Source: Crocinitomicaceae bacterium
GTDB lineage: Bacteria > Bacteroidota > Bacteroidia > Flavobacteriales_D > Crocinitomicaceae
DNA: 64,000 nucleotides
Reading direction: 5' to 3'
NCBI GenBank assembly: GCA_021325675.1
Contig: JAJTCM010000003.1
Location: 496,001 to 560,000, forward strand
Made by a program: the position numbers and the translations under genes. Positions within the stretch are counted from its first letter, which is position 1; each line of letters opens with the position of its first letter. This document shows, piece by piece, positions 49,190-59,562 of this stretch. The notes under the pieces were generated by a model. That model saw only the letters and a program-made list of their open reading frames with translations. It was not told the DNA's origin and ran no database searches.

Positions 49190-50548
49190 ATGAAAAAATT
49201 TATACTCTTTCTTTTGCTTTTTACCGCCGGTCATTTGTTTGCTCAAAGCGATTCAGCCTTCATCCGCAAAGTCTATGACATGGCCCTCAGCAAAGGAAAC
49301 GCTTATGAAGACCTGCGCTCGCTCTGCAAAGATGTCGGTGCACGGCTCTCGGGGTCAGCCCAGGCGCAAATGGCGGTTGAATGGGGTGAACAAAAAATGA
49401 AAGGCTACGGTTTTGATAAAGTCTATTTGCAGGAAATCCAGGTTCCGAAATGGGTGCGCGGAAACAAAGAAGTATGCTGGATCCACGTTGGCCAAAAAGC
49501 CATTCCTGTTAAAATCCTGGCGCTCGGTGGCTCAGTTGGCACAAACGGCACAATTAAAGCCGAGCTGGTGATGTTCAATACGCTTGACGAGCTCAAAAAA
49601 GCCAAACGCAGCGAGGTGGAAGGCAAAATCGTTTTTCTCAACCAGGCGATGAATGAAAAGGACATCAATACCTTCAAAGCTTACGGAGGATGCTACGGGA
49701 TCCGTGCCCACGGGGCAGCTGAAACAGCAAAACTGGGTGGAAAAGCCGTTGTGATCCGTTCACTCGCCATGCCGGTAGACGATCATCCGCACACGGGGTC
49801 GCTCCATTACGAAGACGGTATTGAAAAAATCCCGGCGGCGGCGCTTTCCACCAAAGACTGTGAGCTGATCGCTTCGCATTACGCCAAGGGCAAGCTTAAG
49901 CTGACACTTGATATGGACTGCAAAGACCTCGGGATGGTAACCAGCTACAACGTGATCGGCGAGCTGACAGGCAAAGAAAAACCGGAAGAAATCATCACTT
50001 TCGGCGGCCACCTGGATTCCTGGGACACTGGCGAAGGCGCCCACGACGACGGAGCGGGAATTGTACACAGCCTGGAAGCAATGCGGATCCTGAAAGAAAG
50101 CGGCTATAAACCCAAACATACTTTACGCGTGGTTTTCTTCATGAACGAGGAAAACGGCAACAAAGGCGGAATGAATTACGCGCGGATAGCAAAGGAAAAA
50201 GGCGAAAAGCACATTGCTGCACTCGAAAGTGACCGCGGCGGATTTTCCCCGAAAGGTTTCAGCTGTGACGGTGATCTTGCGAAATTCCAAAGCATGTTTG
50301 ATTTTCATAAATTGTTCAAAGCTTACGAATTGAGTGAATTTGAACGCGGTTACGGCGGCGTGGACATCAACCCGCTAAAAGAACATTTTCCGGGAATTAC
50401 GCTTTTTGGCTTTGTACCCGATTCACAGCGCTATTTCGATTTTCACCATGCGGAAAGCGATGTGTTTGAAGCCGTGAATAAACGTGAGCTGGAACTGGGC
50501 TGTGCAGCGATGGCTTCGTTCCTGTATTTGATTGATAAAGGCCTGTAG
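49190..50548 (+). CDS. M28 family peptidase (carboxypeptidase Q-like)
   Basis: GGHLDSWDTGEGAHDDGAGIVHSLEAMRILKESGYKPKHTLRVVFFMNEENGNKGGMNYA. Confidence 0.93.
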   Translation: MKKFILFLLLFTAGHLFAQSDSAFIRKVYDMALSKGNAYEDLRSLCKDVGARLSGSAQAQMAVEWGEQKMKGYGFDKVYLQEIQVPKWVRGNKEVCWIHVGQKAIPVKILALGGSVGTNGTIKAELVMFNTLDELKKAKRSEVEGKIVFLNQAMNEKDINTFKAYGGCYGIRAHGAAETAKLGGKAVVIRSLAMPVDDHPHTGSLHYEDGIEKIPAAALSTKDCELIASHYAKGKLKLTLDMDCKDLGMVTSYNVIGELTGKEKPEEIITFGGHLDSWDTGEGAHDDGAGIVHSLEAMRILKESGYKPKHTLRVVFFMNEENGNKGGMNYARIAKEKGEKHIAALESDRGGFSPKGFSCDGDLAKFQSMFDFHKLFKAYELSEFERGYGGVDINPLKEHFPGITLFGFVPDSQRYFDFHHAESDVFEAVNKRELELGCAAMASFLYLIDKGL

Positions 50549-50656
50549 TTTAGTATCGCGAAGGGCCGCGAAGTTCTCGCTAAGTTTACAAAGTTTTTCT
50601 GGGCGTAACTTTGCGCGTAACCTTGTATAAGCTTCTAAAACATTTGCGTTCCAAAT

Positions 50657-51394
50657 TTACTTACGCAGCACCCCGCGGCAAAACTCCGAGAGCAGCACCG
50701 CACCGGCAATTGCCACATTGAGTGATTCCGTTTCACCCGCTTTGGGGATTGTGAGCGCCGTTTGAACCTGTTTTTGCACCGTCTCCGAGATCCCGTTCCC
50801 TTCATTTCCAAGCACGAGGATCCCTTCGGGCTTCAATTCTTTTTGATACACATTTTCACCGTTCAGCAAGGCGCCGTATACCGGGATTTTGCTTTCGGAA
50901 AGATAGGCTGGTAAATCCGTATAAAAAATCTTCGCCCGGAAAACAGACCCCATGGCTGCCTGCACCACTTTTGGGCTGAAGTGGCTCACAGTATTCGGTG
51001 AACAAACGATTGCATCGACGCCATACCAGTCTGCCAGGCGGATCAGCGTTCCGAGGTTGCCGGGGTCCTGGATATCATCCAACGCCAGTACAAAACGAAA
51101 ATCTTCCCATTCGCTTTCCCAGCGCTTGCAAACCACGAGGATTTTATTGGGTGTTTTTAATCCCGAAGCCTGTTTCAACTCGTTTTCACTGATCAGCTCA
51201 ACGGACTTTCCCTGTTTTTCAAAACGCTCAAAAAGATGCTGGTCCGTGGTAAAAACCTGCTCAATAGCATGTGCCCTAAACTCCAGAACTTCGGCCGCGC
51301 TTTTCTCTCCTTCTACCACAAATAAGCCTTGTTCATCGCGTACTTTTTTGATTTGGAGCGATTTCAAAAATTTAAGTTTGTTTTTAGACAACAT
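50657..51394 (-). CDS. TrmH/SpoU family RNA methyltransferase
   Basis: LALDDIQDPGNLGTLIRLADWYGVDAIVCS; ILVLGNEGNGISE; TIPKAGETESLNVAIAGAVLLSEF. Confidence 0.94.
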   Translation of the reverse strand: MLSKNKLKFLKSLQIKKVRDEQGLFVVEGEKSAAEVLEFRAHAIEQVFTTDQHLFERFEKQGKSVELISENELKQASGLKTPNKILVVCKRWESEWEDFRFVLALDDIQDPGNLGTLIRLADWYGVDAIVCSPNTVSHFSPKVVQAAMGSVFRAKIFYTDLPAYLSESKIPVYGALLNGENVYQKELKPEGILVLGNEGNGISETVQKQVQTALTIPKAGETESLNVAIAGAVLLSEFCRGVLRK

Positions 51395-51426
51395 CGAAAA
51401 ACTTTATTAGTTTTGTATAATTATAA

Positions 51427-54084
51427 ATGAGAGCGTCCAAACTTACATATTTTAAAGCTATTTCCCTACTGTTGCTCTTATATTCCTGCAACGCTACGAA
51501 ACTTGTTCCGGAAGGTAAATATCTCCTGGATAAAAATAAAATTGTTTATACGGACGAAAAGCTCAACACGGACGAGGTCAACACGATCATCCGCCAGCAG
51601 CCTAACCGGGAACTGCTCGGTATCAAGCTCAAGCTGCACACCTACAACCAGATTGATTCCACCAGGGTACTGAAAGCCCGCTCGAAGCAATACAACAAGG
51701 TAATTAAAAAAAATAAAAAGCGCAAAGCCCGTGAAAAAAGGATCAATGACCGGCGGATTGCCCGTGCACGCGCCAAGAACAAGGAAGAATATACACAACG
51801 GATCATTCCCCTGAAAGATACGGTAAACGTCCGGCTTTCCGTTTGGGAATGGATTAAGTATAAACGGGGCGAAAAACCTGTGATTTACGACTCAACGGCC
51901 ATGAATAAATCCGTTGACCAGCTCAAAAAATACCTGCGGAAAAAAGGCTATTACTATGGCAATGTCAGCGCCGCGGTTGAAGACAGCAAAAGCAATCCTA
52001 AAAAACGCACCGTTACTTATACAATTTACTCCGGAAAACCTTATTACATTGATTCCGTAACTGTTGACTGCCCAAACCCGAGCGTACTCGGATCTTATAA
52101 TACTTTCCTGAAGAAACAGCTTTTTGATCCCCTGATCGGGCATAAATTCGATGAGGATTACCTGAATTCTTACCGCAGCAAAGTTGCCAAATACATGCGT
52201 GATGACGGTCTTTATGGCTTCAGCCCCTCAAGCATCAACTATATTGCCGACACCAATAACATGAAGCTGGGCCTTACAATCATCTTCTCCGACCGGAAAA
52301 TCATCCGGGGCGATTCCGCTTATCTTGTTCCTTACGCCAATACTTATGTGGAAAACGTATATTTCCACATCCCGGATACAACCTGGTACACAGGAAGCTT
52401 CACCCAGGATATGGATAAGCTCGGATTAAGCGTTATCGAAAAGGAAAGCGGCTTTTTAAGAACAGTTGATACCTTTTTTTACAACGATATCGTTTACACC
52501 AACAGGGAACGGAAGGCAATGGCAAAAAGGAATATCATCGTTGAGAAAAATACGCCCAATCCCCTGCGCTTTACTTACGTGCTTTACAACGGTAAATCCG
52601 TCATCCGGCCTTCCATGCTGGAATTGCAGAATTACCTGGAGAACAAAAATATTTACAAGGAATATTACATCGACCGGTCGTATAACCGCCTGGTGCAGCT
52701 CGATGTGTTCCAAACGATAAAGCCCGTCATTAAAGAGATTGGCAACAACAAGATTGAAGTCCATTATTATTTAGTTCCGGCCAAAAAGCAGGTGTTCAAC
52801 ATTGAGCAGCGTTTCACGAACTCCAACGGTTTCCTCGGTTCATCGGCATCCGTGAATTACAATAACAAAAACCTCTTCCGCGGCTCAGAAAAGATGACGA
52901 TCAGCTTCGGGGGTGGTTTTGAATCCCAGCCAACGGTCTTTAACGACGACGCCACAGAAGAAGAAAACAAAAAAGCGGCGCGAAGCTTCAACACCTTTGA
53001 AATCGGGCCATCGATCAAATTCGATTTACCGGGTTTATTCCTCATTCGCCGGGCAACCAAGCTTTCCAAGCGCCATCGTCCGCGTACTATTCTTTCTGCA
53101 GCTTACAACTACCAGAAACGGAATGATTTTACACGGGAAATTTTCCAGCTCAACTACATGTGGAAATTCTACATGGGCAAAACCCAGGTAATCCAGGTTG
53201 GTTTCCCCGCAGCGGCGATTAAATACGTACGGATAGATCCGCAGCCTGCTTTTGAAGAGCGGCTCAACAAAAGCAATGACCTTTTCCTGAAAAATGCCTA
53301 CAGCAACCAGTTTATCTGGGAAAACCTGAAAATAATGTTCGAATACAACAATAAAATGTCGGACAACAAGAAAAAGTACAACTTCGTTTATAACACTTCA
53401 CTTGTCAGCGCAGGATGGATCCTTGCTCAGCTGAACCTGAAAGACACCAGCGCCACAGGGCAGCAACAGGTTTTCGGTGTGGCTTACTCCCGTTTCCTCC
53501 GTTTCGACAACGATGCCATTTTCGGTTACCCGATCAATAAAAAAACGTCTTTCCACGCCCGGGCTTTTGCCGGTGTCGGGATCCCGCGCGGAAACAAAAC
53601 GACTTCCCTTCCGTTCGACTACAGCTTTTTTGCGGGCGGGGCCAACGACAACCGCGGCTGGCATGCACGTGCCCTCGGACCGGGATCGTACCAGTATTAC
53701 AAAGATTCTTTACGCACCGCCACCCAAATTGGCGACGTGAAGCTCGGACTTTTCGGTGAATTGCGTTATTCTTTGTCCCCAACATTCAAAACAGCCCTTT
53801 TCATTGATGCGGATAACATCTGGACGTACGAAAATGACAAGCAGCGCCCCGGCGGACAATTCTCTAAAAATTTCTACAAAGAGATCGCACTGGCTGTCGG
53901 CGCCGGGATCCGGATCGACTTCACCTTCCTCGTTGTACGCTTTGACCTCGGTTTCCCGATCACCAACCCTTCCCTTCCATACGGACAGCGCTGGATTTTC
54001 CAGGACCAGGATGACGAGCTTAAACAGTATATTTCCAAGCCTTTCAAACCAGCCTTCCAGTTTGGTATCGGGTATCCGTTCTGA
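51427..54084 (+). CDS. BamA/TamA-family outer membrane protein, TamL-like lipoprotein
   Basis: Lipobox LLLLYSC; NATKLVPEGKYLLDKNKI; POTRA-like region; C-term beta-barrel with FAGGANDNRGWHARALGPGSY. Confidence 0.92.
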   Translation: MRASKLTYFKAISLLLLLYSCNATKLVPEGKYLLDKNKIVYTDEKLNTDEVNTIIRQQPNRELLGIKLKLHTYNQIDSTRVLKARSKQYNKVIKKNKKRKAREKRINDRRIARARAKNKEEYTQRIIPLKDTVNVRLSVWEWIKYKRGEKPVIYDSTAMNKSVDQLKKYLRKKGYYYGNVSAAVEDSKSNPKKRTVTYTIYSGKPYYIDSVTVDCPNPSVLGSYNTFLKKQLFDPLIGHKFDEDYLNSYRSKVAKYMRDDGLYGFSPSSINYIADTNNMKLGLTIIFSDRKIIRGDSAYLVPYANTYVENVYFHIPDTTWYTGSFTQDMDKLGLSVIEKESGFLRTVDTFFYNDIVYTNRERKAMAKRNIIVEKNTPNPLRFTYVLYNGKSVIRPSMLELQNYLENKNIYKEYYIDRSYNRLVQLDVFQTIKPVIKEIGNNKIEVHYYLVPAKKQVFNIEQRFTNSNGFLGSSASVNYNNKNLFRGSEKMTISFGGGFESQPTVFNDDATEEENKKAARSFNTFEIGPSIKFDLPGLFLIRRATKLSKRHRPRTILSAAYNYQKRNDFTREIFQLNYMWKFYMGKTQVIQVGFPAAAIKYVRIDPQPAFEERLNKSNDLFLKNAYSNQFIWENLKIMFEYNNKMSDNKKKYNFVYNTSLVSAGWILAQLNLKDTSATGQQQVFGVAYSRFLRFDNDAIFGYPINKKTSFHARAFAGVGIPRGNKTTSLPFDYSFFAGGANDNRGWHARALGPGSYQYYKDSLRTATQIGDVKLGLFGELRYSLSPTFKTALFIDADNIWTYENDKQRPGGQFSKNFYKEIALAVGAGIRIDFTFLVVRFDLGFPITNPSLPYGQRWIFQDQDDELKQYISKPFKPAFQFGIGYPF

Positions 54085-54200
54085 TTTTTTTTAGATCGTT
54101 GGATTATCGGATTCTTAAGTTGTTGGAATCCGTAAAAAAAGTGCTCCTCTAAAAATCTAACAATCCAGCAATCTTATTACCTCCGTTTTCATTTTTTTAC

Positions 54201-54208
54201 TATTTTTG
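54201..54208 (+). promoter_or_regulatory. TAnnTTTG -7-like element upstream of fbaA
   Basis: TATTTTTG 20 nt before ATG at 54229. Confidence 0.45.
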
Positions 54209-54228
54209 TACGCTAAAAAAGTTGATCT

Positions 54229-55296
54229 ATGGCTCATACTATCAAGCCGGGAGTTGCAACCGGTGACCAGGTACAGGAAATTTTCAGATATGCGAAGGAA
54301 AAAGGCTTTGCTTTGCCTGCAGTAAACGTAACCAGCTCCAGTACGGTGAATTCCGTGATGGAAACGGCTGCGAAACTGAAATCGCCCGTGATTATCCAAT
54401 TTTCGAACGGAGGTGCGCATTTTAATGCCGGAAAAGGCTTATCCAATGAAGGCGAAAAAGCAGCGATTGCCGGTGGAATTGCCGGTGCAAAGCATATTCA
54501 CGAGCTGGCTGAGCTTTATGGCGCGACTGTGATTTTACACACCGACCACTGCGCTAAAAAGTTATTGCCCTGGATCGACGGTTTGCTGGATGCAAGCGAA
54601 AAATTCTTTGCCGAAACAGGCAAGCCGCTTTACAGCTCCCACATGATCGACCTTTCCGAAGAGCCGATTGAAGAAAATATCGAAATCTGCAAGCAATACC
54701 TGGCACGCATGTCTAAAATGGGCATGACCCTCGAAATCGAGCTTGGGATTACAGGCGGTGAAGAAGACGGCGTTGACAATTCAGATGTTGACAGCTCCAA
54801 GCTCTATACCCAGCCGTCTGAAGTAGCTTATGCTTACGAAGAATTGATGAAAATAAGCCCGCGTTTTACAGTAGCGGCTGCTTTCGGTAACGTACACGGT
54901 GTTTACAAACCGGGAAATGTGAAGCTGACCCCGAAAATCCTGAAAAATTCCCAGGAATACGTTCAGGAGAAATTCAATACAGGAAAAAACCCGGTTGATT
55001 TCGTTTTCCACGGCGGTTCAGGCTCAACACTCGAAGAAATCCGCGAGGCGATCAGCTACGGGGTGATCAAAATGAACATCGATACGGATTTACAGTTTGC
55101 CTACACGGAAGGTGTGCGCGACTACGTGAGCTCCAAAATCGAATACCTGAGAACGCAGATCGGGAACCCGGAAGGTGACGATCAGCCGAATAAAAAGCAT
55201 TACGATCCGCGCAAATGGGTACGCGAAGGCGAGTTAACCTTCATTAAGCGTCTCACCCAGGCTTTTGAGGATTTAAATAATGTGAATACTTTATAA
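54229..55296 (+). CDS. fbaA: Class II fructose-bisphosphate aldolase
   Basis: FALPAVNVTSSSTVNSVMETAAKLKSPVIIQFSNGGAHFNAGKG; ILHTDHCAKKLLPW; VFHGGSGSTLEEIREAISYGVIKMNIDTD. Confidence 0.96.
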   Translation: MAHTIKPGVATGDQVQEIFRYAKEKGFALPAVNVTSSSTVNSVMETAAKLKSPVIIQFSNGGAHFNAGKGLSNEGEKAAIAGGIAGAKHIHELAELYGATVILHTDHCAKKLLPWIDGLLDASEKFFAETGKPLYSSHMIDLSEEPIEENIEICKQYLARMSKMGMTLEIELGITGGEEDGVDNSDVDSSKLYTQPSEVAYAYEELMKISPRFTVAAAFGNVHGVYKPGNVKLTPKILKNSQEYVQEKFNTGKNPVDFVFHGGSGSTLEEIREAISYGVIKMNIDTDLQFAYTEGVRDYVSSKIEYLRTQIGNPEGDDQPNKKHYDPRKWVREGELTFIKRLTQAFEDLNNVNTL

Positions 55297-55379
55297 GAAT
55301 GTAAAATGGAGAATTGAAGTGGAAAATGAGTTTTAAATCCCAATTTTCCATTCTCGATTTTCAATTCTAAAATTTTAAT

Positions 55380-56225
55380 ATGAGTTGGTTTAAAAGAAAT
55401 AAAGAGGGGATTACGACTTCCACCAAGGAGAAAAAAGAAACCCCGGAAGGCTTGTGGCACAAGTGTAACAACTGTAAAACGGTATTTACACAGGCTGATT
55501 TTGAGAAAAACGTATATGTTTGTGATCGCTGCTCTTACCATGAGCGCATCGGTTCTGAAGAATATTTCCAGATTATTTTTGACGGCGGCAAATACAAGGA
55601 GCTGGACAAAAATATGTCTTCCGGAGACCCGCTGAATTTCACGGATACTAAAAAATATACTGACAGGATCAAAGCTACCCAAAAAGCTTCAGGACTGAAA
55701 GATGCTATCCGCACCGCTCACGGAACGCTTAACGGCATGAACTTCGTGATCGCCTGTATGGATTTTAATTTCATCGGTGGATCGATGGGATCGGTTATGG
55801 GCGAGAAAATTTCCCGCGCCATTGACAAAGCTATCGAATTGAAAGCCCCGTTTATGATCATCTCCAAATCCGGGGGCGCGCGTATGATGGAAGCCGGATA
55901 TTCCCTGATGCAAATGGCTAAAATCAGCGGAAAGCTCGGTGTTTTGTCTGAACACAAATTACCTTACATTTCTTACCTCACCGACCCGACGACAGGTGGA
56001 GTAACCGCTTCGTTTGCAATGCTGGGTGACCTCAACATTGCCGAGCCGAACGCACTGATCGGTTTTGCCGGGCCGCGCGTGGTAAAAGAAACAATCGGAC
56101 GCGACTTGCCGGACGGTTTCCAGACTTCTGAGTTCGTACTGGAGCACGGCTTCCTGGATTATATCGTTGACCGTACTGAAATGCGTGATAAACTGGCGCA
56201 TACGCTCAAACTCTTTTTAAGTTAA
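55380..56225 (+). CDS. accD: Acetyl-CoA carboxylase carboxyltransferase subunit beta
   Basis: [72 protein letters not shown]. Confidence 0.97.
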   Translation: MSWFKRNKEGITTSTKEKKETPEGLWHKCNNCKTVFTQADFEKNVYVCDRCSYHERIGSEEYFQIIFDGGKYKELDKNMSSGDPLNFTDTKKYTDRIKATQKASGLKDAIRTAHGTLNGMNFVIACMDFNFIGGSMGSVMGEKISRAIDKAIELKAPFMIISKSGGARMMEAGYSLMQMAKISGKLGVLSEHKLPYISYLTDPTTGGVTASFAMLGDLNIAEPNALIGFAGPRVVKETIGRDLPDGFQTSEFVLEHGFLDYIVDRTEMRDKLAHTLKLFLS

Positions 56226-56232
56226 ATTAACA

Positions 56233-56261
56233 TTGGGCGACGCCTTTTTAACGTATTTTTG
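56233..56261 (+). promoter_or_regulatory. Bacteroidota-type promoter upstream of bamD
   Basis: TTG-N18-TATTTTTG, 5 nt before ATG at 56267. Confidence 0.5.
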
Positions 56262-56266
56262 AACCC

Positions 56267-57067
56267 ATGAAATTTGCTTTAACGCTTCTTGTTTTTACAG
56301 CCTTGATGACTTCCTGCTCGGAATATAACAGAGTGTTAAAAGGAGATGATTACACCCGTAAATTTGAACTTGCGAACGATAAGTTCGACAATAAAAAATG
56401 GCCGCAATCCATTGCTTTATACGAACAGGTTTACCAGCGCATGCCGAAATCCGGTGAGGGTGAGCTTTCATATTACCGCATAGGAAAGGCATATTACGCA
56501 GACGAAGATTATTACATGGCCGGGTACTATTTCGGTTCTTTTTTCGATAAATTTCCTTACAGCACAAAAACCGAGGAGGCATTTTTCCTGAAAGCCTTGT
56601 GCAGCGTGAAAAATTCGCCGTCATCCAGCCTGGACCAGCAGGAAACCGAGCTTGCCCTCAATGACGTTCAGCAATTCATCTATCTTTTCCCGAATTCAGA
56701 CCGGGTTGATACCTGCAACCAGATCATGGATAAGCTGCGCGAAAAGCTGGAAAAAAAGGAATACGACAACATTCGCCTGTATGCCAAAACACTGAATTAC
56801 AAATCAGCGGTGGTAACTGCAGAAACTTTCCTGGTGGACTATCCAACGTCCGGATTCAGGGAAGAAGTCATTTATATCAGCATCAAAAATTCTTATTTAC
56901 TGTCTAAAAACAGTGTTGAAGAGAAAAAAAAGGAGCGAATTGAGAAATCAATTGAAACTTATCGTAACTTTGTAACCCAATTTCCTGAGAGTAAATACCG
57001 GAAGGAACTGGACGATCTGCACAATGAGCTGCAGCACGAACTTGTAACAGTAACTAATTCAAAGTAA
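56267..57067 (+). CDS. bamD: Outer membrane protein assembly factor BamD
   Basis: Lipobox LMTSCSEYNRVLKGDDYTRKFELANDKFDNKKWPQSIALYEQVYQRMPKSGEGELSYYRIGKAYY. Confidence 0.92.
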   Translation: MKFALTLLVFTALMTSCSEYNRVLKGDDYTRKFELANDKFDNKKWPQSIALYEQVYQRMPKSGEGELSYYRIGKAYYADEDYYMAGYYFGSFFDKFPYSTKTEEAFFLKALCSVKNSPSSSLDQQETELALNDVQQFIYLFPNSDRVDTCNQIMDKLREKLEKKEYDNIRLYAKTLNYKSAVVTAETFLVDYPTSGFREEVIYISIKNSYLLSKNSVEEKKKERIEKSIETYRNFVTQFPESKYRKELDDLHNELQHELVTVTNSK

Positions 57068-57075
57068 AATACACG

Positions 57076-57414
57076 ATGAATCTGAATTTAAAAAATAACA
57101 CCTCCGAGCGTTCAACTATCACGCGTGATACGATCGAGTTTGAAGAACAAACCGGGAATATCTACGAATCGATCGTTGCGATGTCAAGACGTTCGAACCA
57201 GATTTCCAGCGAGCTGAAAGAAGAATTAACTTCTAAATTACAGGAGTTTGCTTCTTCAACTGACAACCTGGAAGAGGTTTTCGAAAACCGCGAGCAGATC
57301 GAAATTTCCAAGTATTACGAAAAGCTTCCTAAACCGGTTGCTATCGCGATGACGGAAATGCTGGACGACAAAATCTACATTCGTAAAGTCGAGGAGGAAA
57401 AAGACAAAGCGTAA
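57076..57414 (+). CDS. rpoZ: DNA-directed RNA polymerase subunit omega (Rpb6-like)
   Basis: TGNIYESIVAMSRRSNQISSELKEEL; conserved position between bamD and coaBC. Confidence 0.85.
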   Translation: MNLNLKNNTSERSTITRDTIEFEEQTGNIYESIVAMSRRSNQISSELKEELTSKLQEFASSTDNLEEVFENREQIEISKYYEKLPKPVAIAMTEMLDDKIYIRKVEEEKDKA

Positions 57415-57472
57415 GCTTTGATCCAACATGCGTTAGCGCAAGCCCTATGCTGTGCTATCAACATCAAAGAAC

Positions 57473-58663
57473 ATGAAAGGAAAACGCATCCTTCTCGGAA
57501 TAACAGGAGGAATTGCAGCATATAAAATTGCGTTCCTTATCCGGATATTAAAGAAAAAAGGGGCAGAAGTCAAATGTATTATGACTCCTGCCTCTTGTGA
57601 TTTTATAAGTCCGCTAACCCTCGCCACCCTTTCCGAAAACCCGGTATCCATCGATTTCTGGAACAGGCAAAACGGCGAATGGGTCAACCACGTTGATTTA
57701 GGAATGTGGCCCGATGTATTCGTGATCGCACCGTGCACAGCCAGCACACTGGCAAAAATGGCAAACGGCTTCTGCGACAACCTGCTCACAGCGACATATT
57801 TATCCGCCAAATCACCCGTAGTAATTGCCCCGGCAATGGATCTCGACATGTATGCACATTTTTCCACGCAAAAAAACCTGGACCTCCTGGCCGCAAACGG
57901 AAACCGCATCATTCCTGCTGAGGAAGGTGAGCTTGCCAGCGGTTTGATTGGGCAGGGAAGAATGGCAGAGCCGGAAAACATCGCCGCTTACCTCGAACAA
58001 CTGTTTGAGAAGCAAACCGATTTCGCTGGCAAAAAAGTATTGCTGACTGCCGGGCCTACCTACGAAAAAATCGATCCTGTGCGCTTTATCGGGAACCATT
58101 CTTCCGGGAAAATGGGCTATCGCATTGCAGAAAGCTTTTTGCAGCGCGGCGCTTCCGTCGTTTTGATCAGTGGCCCGACACAGGAAAAACTAACGCATAC
58201 CAGGCTTGAGCTGATTTCCGTGGAAAGCGCAGAAGAGATGCTCAAAGCCGTTCAGCAGCACTGGCCTGCAAGCGACATCGGAATTTTTGCCGCAGCCGTA
58301 GCGGATTACAGACCAAAACAAGTCGCCGGGCAAAAAATCAAGAAAAAGGAGGAGGAGCTCACCATTACTTTGGTAAAAAACCCGGATATTCTTTCCTGGG
58401 CCGGGCAAAACAAAACGGATCAGCAGCTCTTGGTCGGTTTTGCACTTGAAACAAATGACGCTATCGCCCATGCACAGGACAAGCTGAAACGCAAAAACCT
58501 CGACCTCATTGTTGTCAACACGCTGGAAGACGAGGGCGCCGGTTTTAAAAATGATACAAATCGTATCCAATTGTTGGATAAGCACAATAAAATAACTAGT
58601 TTTGAGTTAAAAAGCAAAGCTTTGGTCGCCGAAGACCTTGTCAATTACCTGAAACACGTATGA
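57473..58663 (+). CDS. coaBC: Bifunctional phosphopantothenoylcysteine decarboxylase/phosphopantothenate--cysteine ligase
   Basis: MKGKRILLGITGGIAAYKIAFLIRILKKKGAEVKCIMT; VIAPAMDLDMY; LLTAGPTYEKIDPVRFIGNHSSGKMGYRIAE. Confidence 0.96.
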   Translation: MKGKRILLGITGGIAAYKIAFLIRILKKKGAEVKCIMTPASCDFISPLTLATLSENPVSIDFWNRQNGEWVNHVDLGMWPDVFVIAPCTASTLAKMANGFCDNLLTATYLSAKSPVVIAPAMDLDMYAHFSTQKNLDLLAANGNRIIPAEEGELASGLIGQGRMAEPENIAAYLEQLFEKQTDFAGKKVLLTAGPTYEKIDPVRFIGNHSSGKMGYRIAESFLQRGASVVLISGPTQEKLTHTRLELISVESAEEMLKAVQQHWPASDIGIFAAAVADYRPKQVAGQKIKKKEEELTITLVKNPDILSWAGQNKTDQQLLVGFALETNDAIAHAQDKLKRKNLDLIVVNTLEDEGAGFKNDTNRIQLLDKHNKITSFELKSKALVAEDLVNYLKHV

Positions 58664-59562
58664 AATTTATATTTGCCTTCTTTGTTGTATTAAGCGCCTC
58701 ATGGAGCTTCAGCCAGGAGTTAAACTGCCAGGTGACCGTTATCGTGGATAACCAGATCCCGGTGACCTCGGTGGAAAAAGAAGTGTTTGACCAGCTCAAG
58801 CAAACAGTTTACGATTTGATGAACAACACCAAGTGGACGAAAGACAAGTTCAAGCTGGAGGAACGCATCAACTGCAACATCCAGATCCAGATTTCTTCCA
58901 TTCCAAGCTCGGGGACTTATTCCGGTTCGATCCAGGTGCAGTCTACGCGCCCCGCTTTCAACAGCAATTACAACTCAACGATCGTGAATTATCAGGACGA
59001 AAACGTGACCTTTAACTTTTCAAGGAACGCGATCCTGATTTATGCCCCGAACCAATACCGCGACGAGCTGACATCGATTTTAGCATTTTACGCGTATTTC
59101 ATCATCGGCATGGACTACGATTCTTTTTCCCCGCAGGGTGGAACAGCTTATTTCAACGAAGCACAGCAAATCGTTTCACTCGCACAGTCTTCCGGAAACC
59201 CGGGCTGGCAGTCCTCAGACACGAAGAAACGCAACCGTTTTTACCTGATTGACAATGTGCTCCACCAGCTTTTTGAACCGCTGAGGGCGAGCAATTACAT
59301 GTATCACCGCAAAGGCATCGATATGCTGTATGACGATCCTGAAGCAGCACGCAAAAACATGTTCCAGGCGCTGACCAATCTCAACAAAGTTGTTTCAACG
59401 CGTCCCAATTCGATCAACCTGCTGAATTTTGTGCAGGCCAAGCAAGTGGAGCTGAAAAATATTTTCGTGGATGCCGAAAGCGCTGAGAAAACCGAAGTCG
59501 TGAATCTCCTTAAGAAAATCGACCCGGCCAATTCTACAAAATACCAAACCATTTTAGAATAA
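58660..59562 (+). CDS. DUF4835 family protein (PorD-like, T9SS-associated)
   Basis: QELNCQVTVIVDNQIPVTSVEKEVFDQLKQTVYDLMNNTKWTKDKFKLEERINCNIQIQI. Confidence 0.92.
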   Translation: MKFIFAFFVVLSASWSFSQELNCQVTVIVDNQIPVTSVEKEVFDQLKQTVYDLMNNTKWTKDKFKLEERINCNIQIQISSIPSSGTYSGSIQVQSTRPAFNSNYNSTIVNYQDENVTFNFSRNAILIYAPNQYRDELTSILAFYAYFIIGMDYDSFSPQGGTAYFNEAQQIVSLAQSSGNPGWQSSDTKKRNRFYLIDNVLHQLFEPLRASNYMYHRKGIDMLYDDPEAARKNMFQALTNLNKVVSTRPNSINLLNFVQAKQVELKNIFVDAESAEKTEVVNLLKKIDPANSTKYQTILE

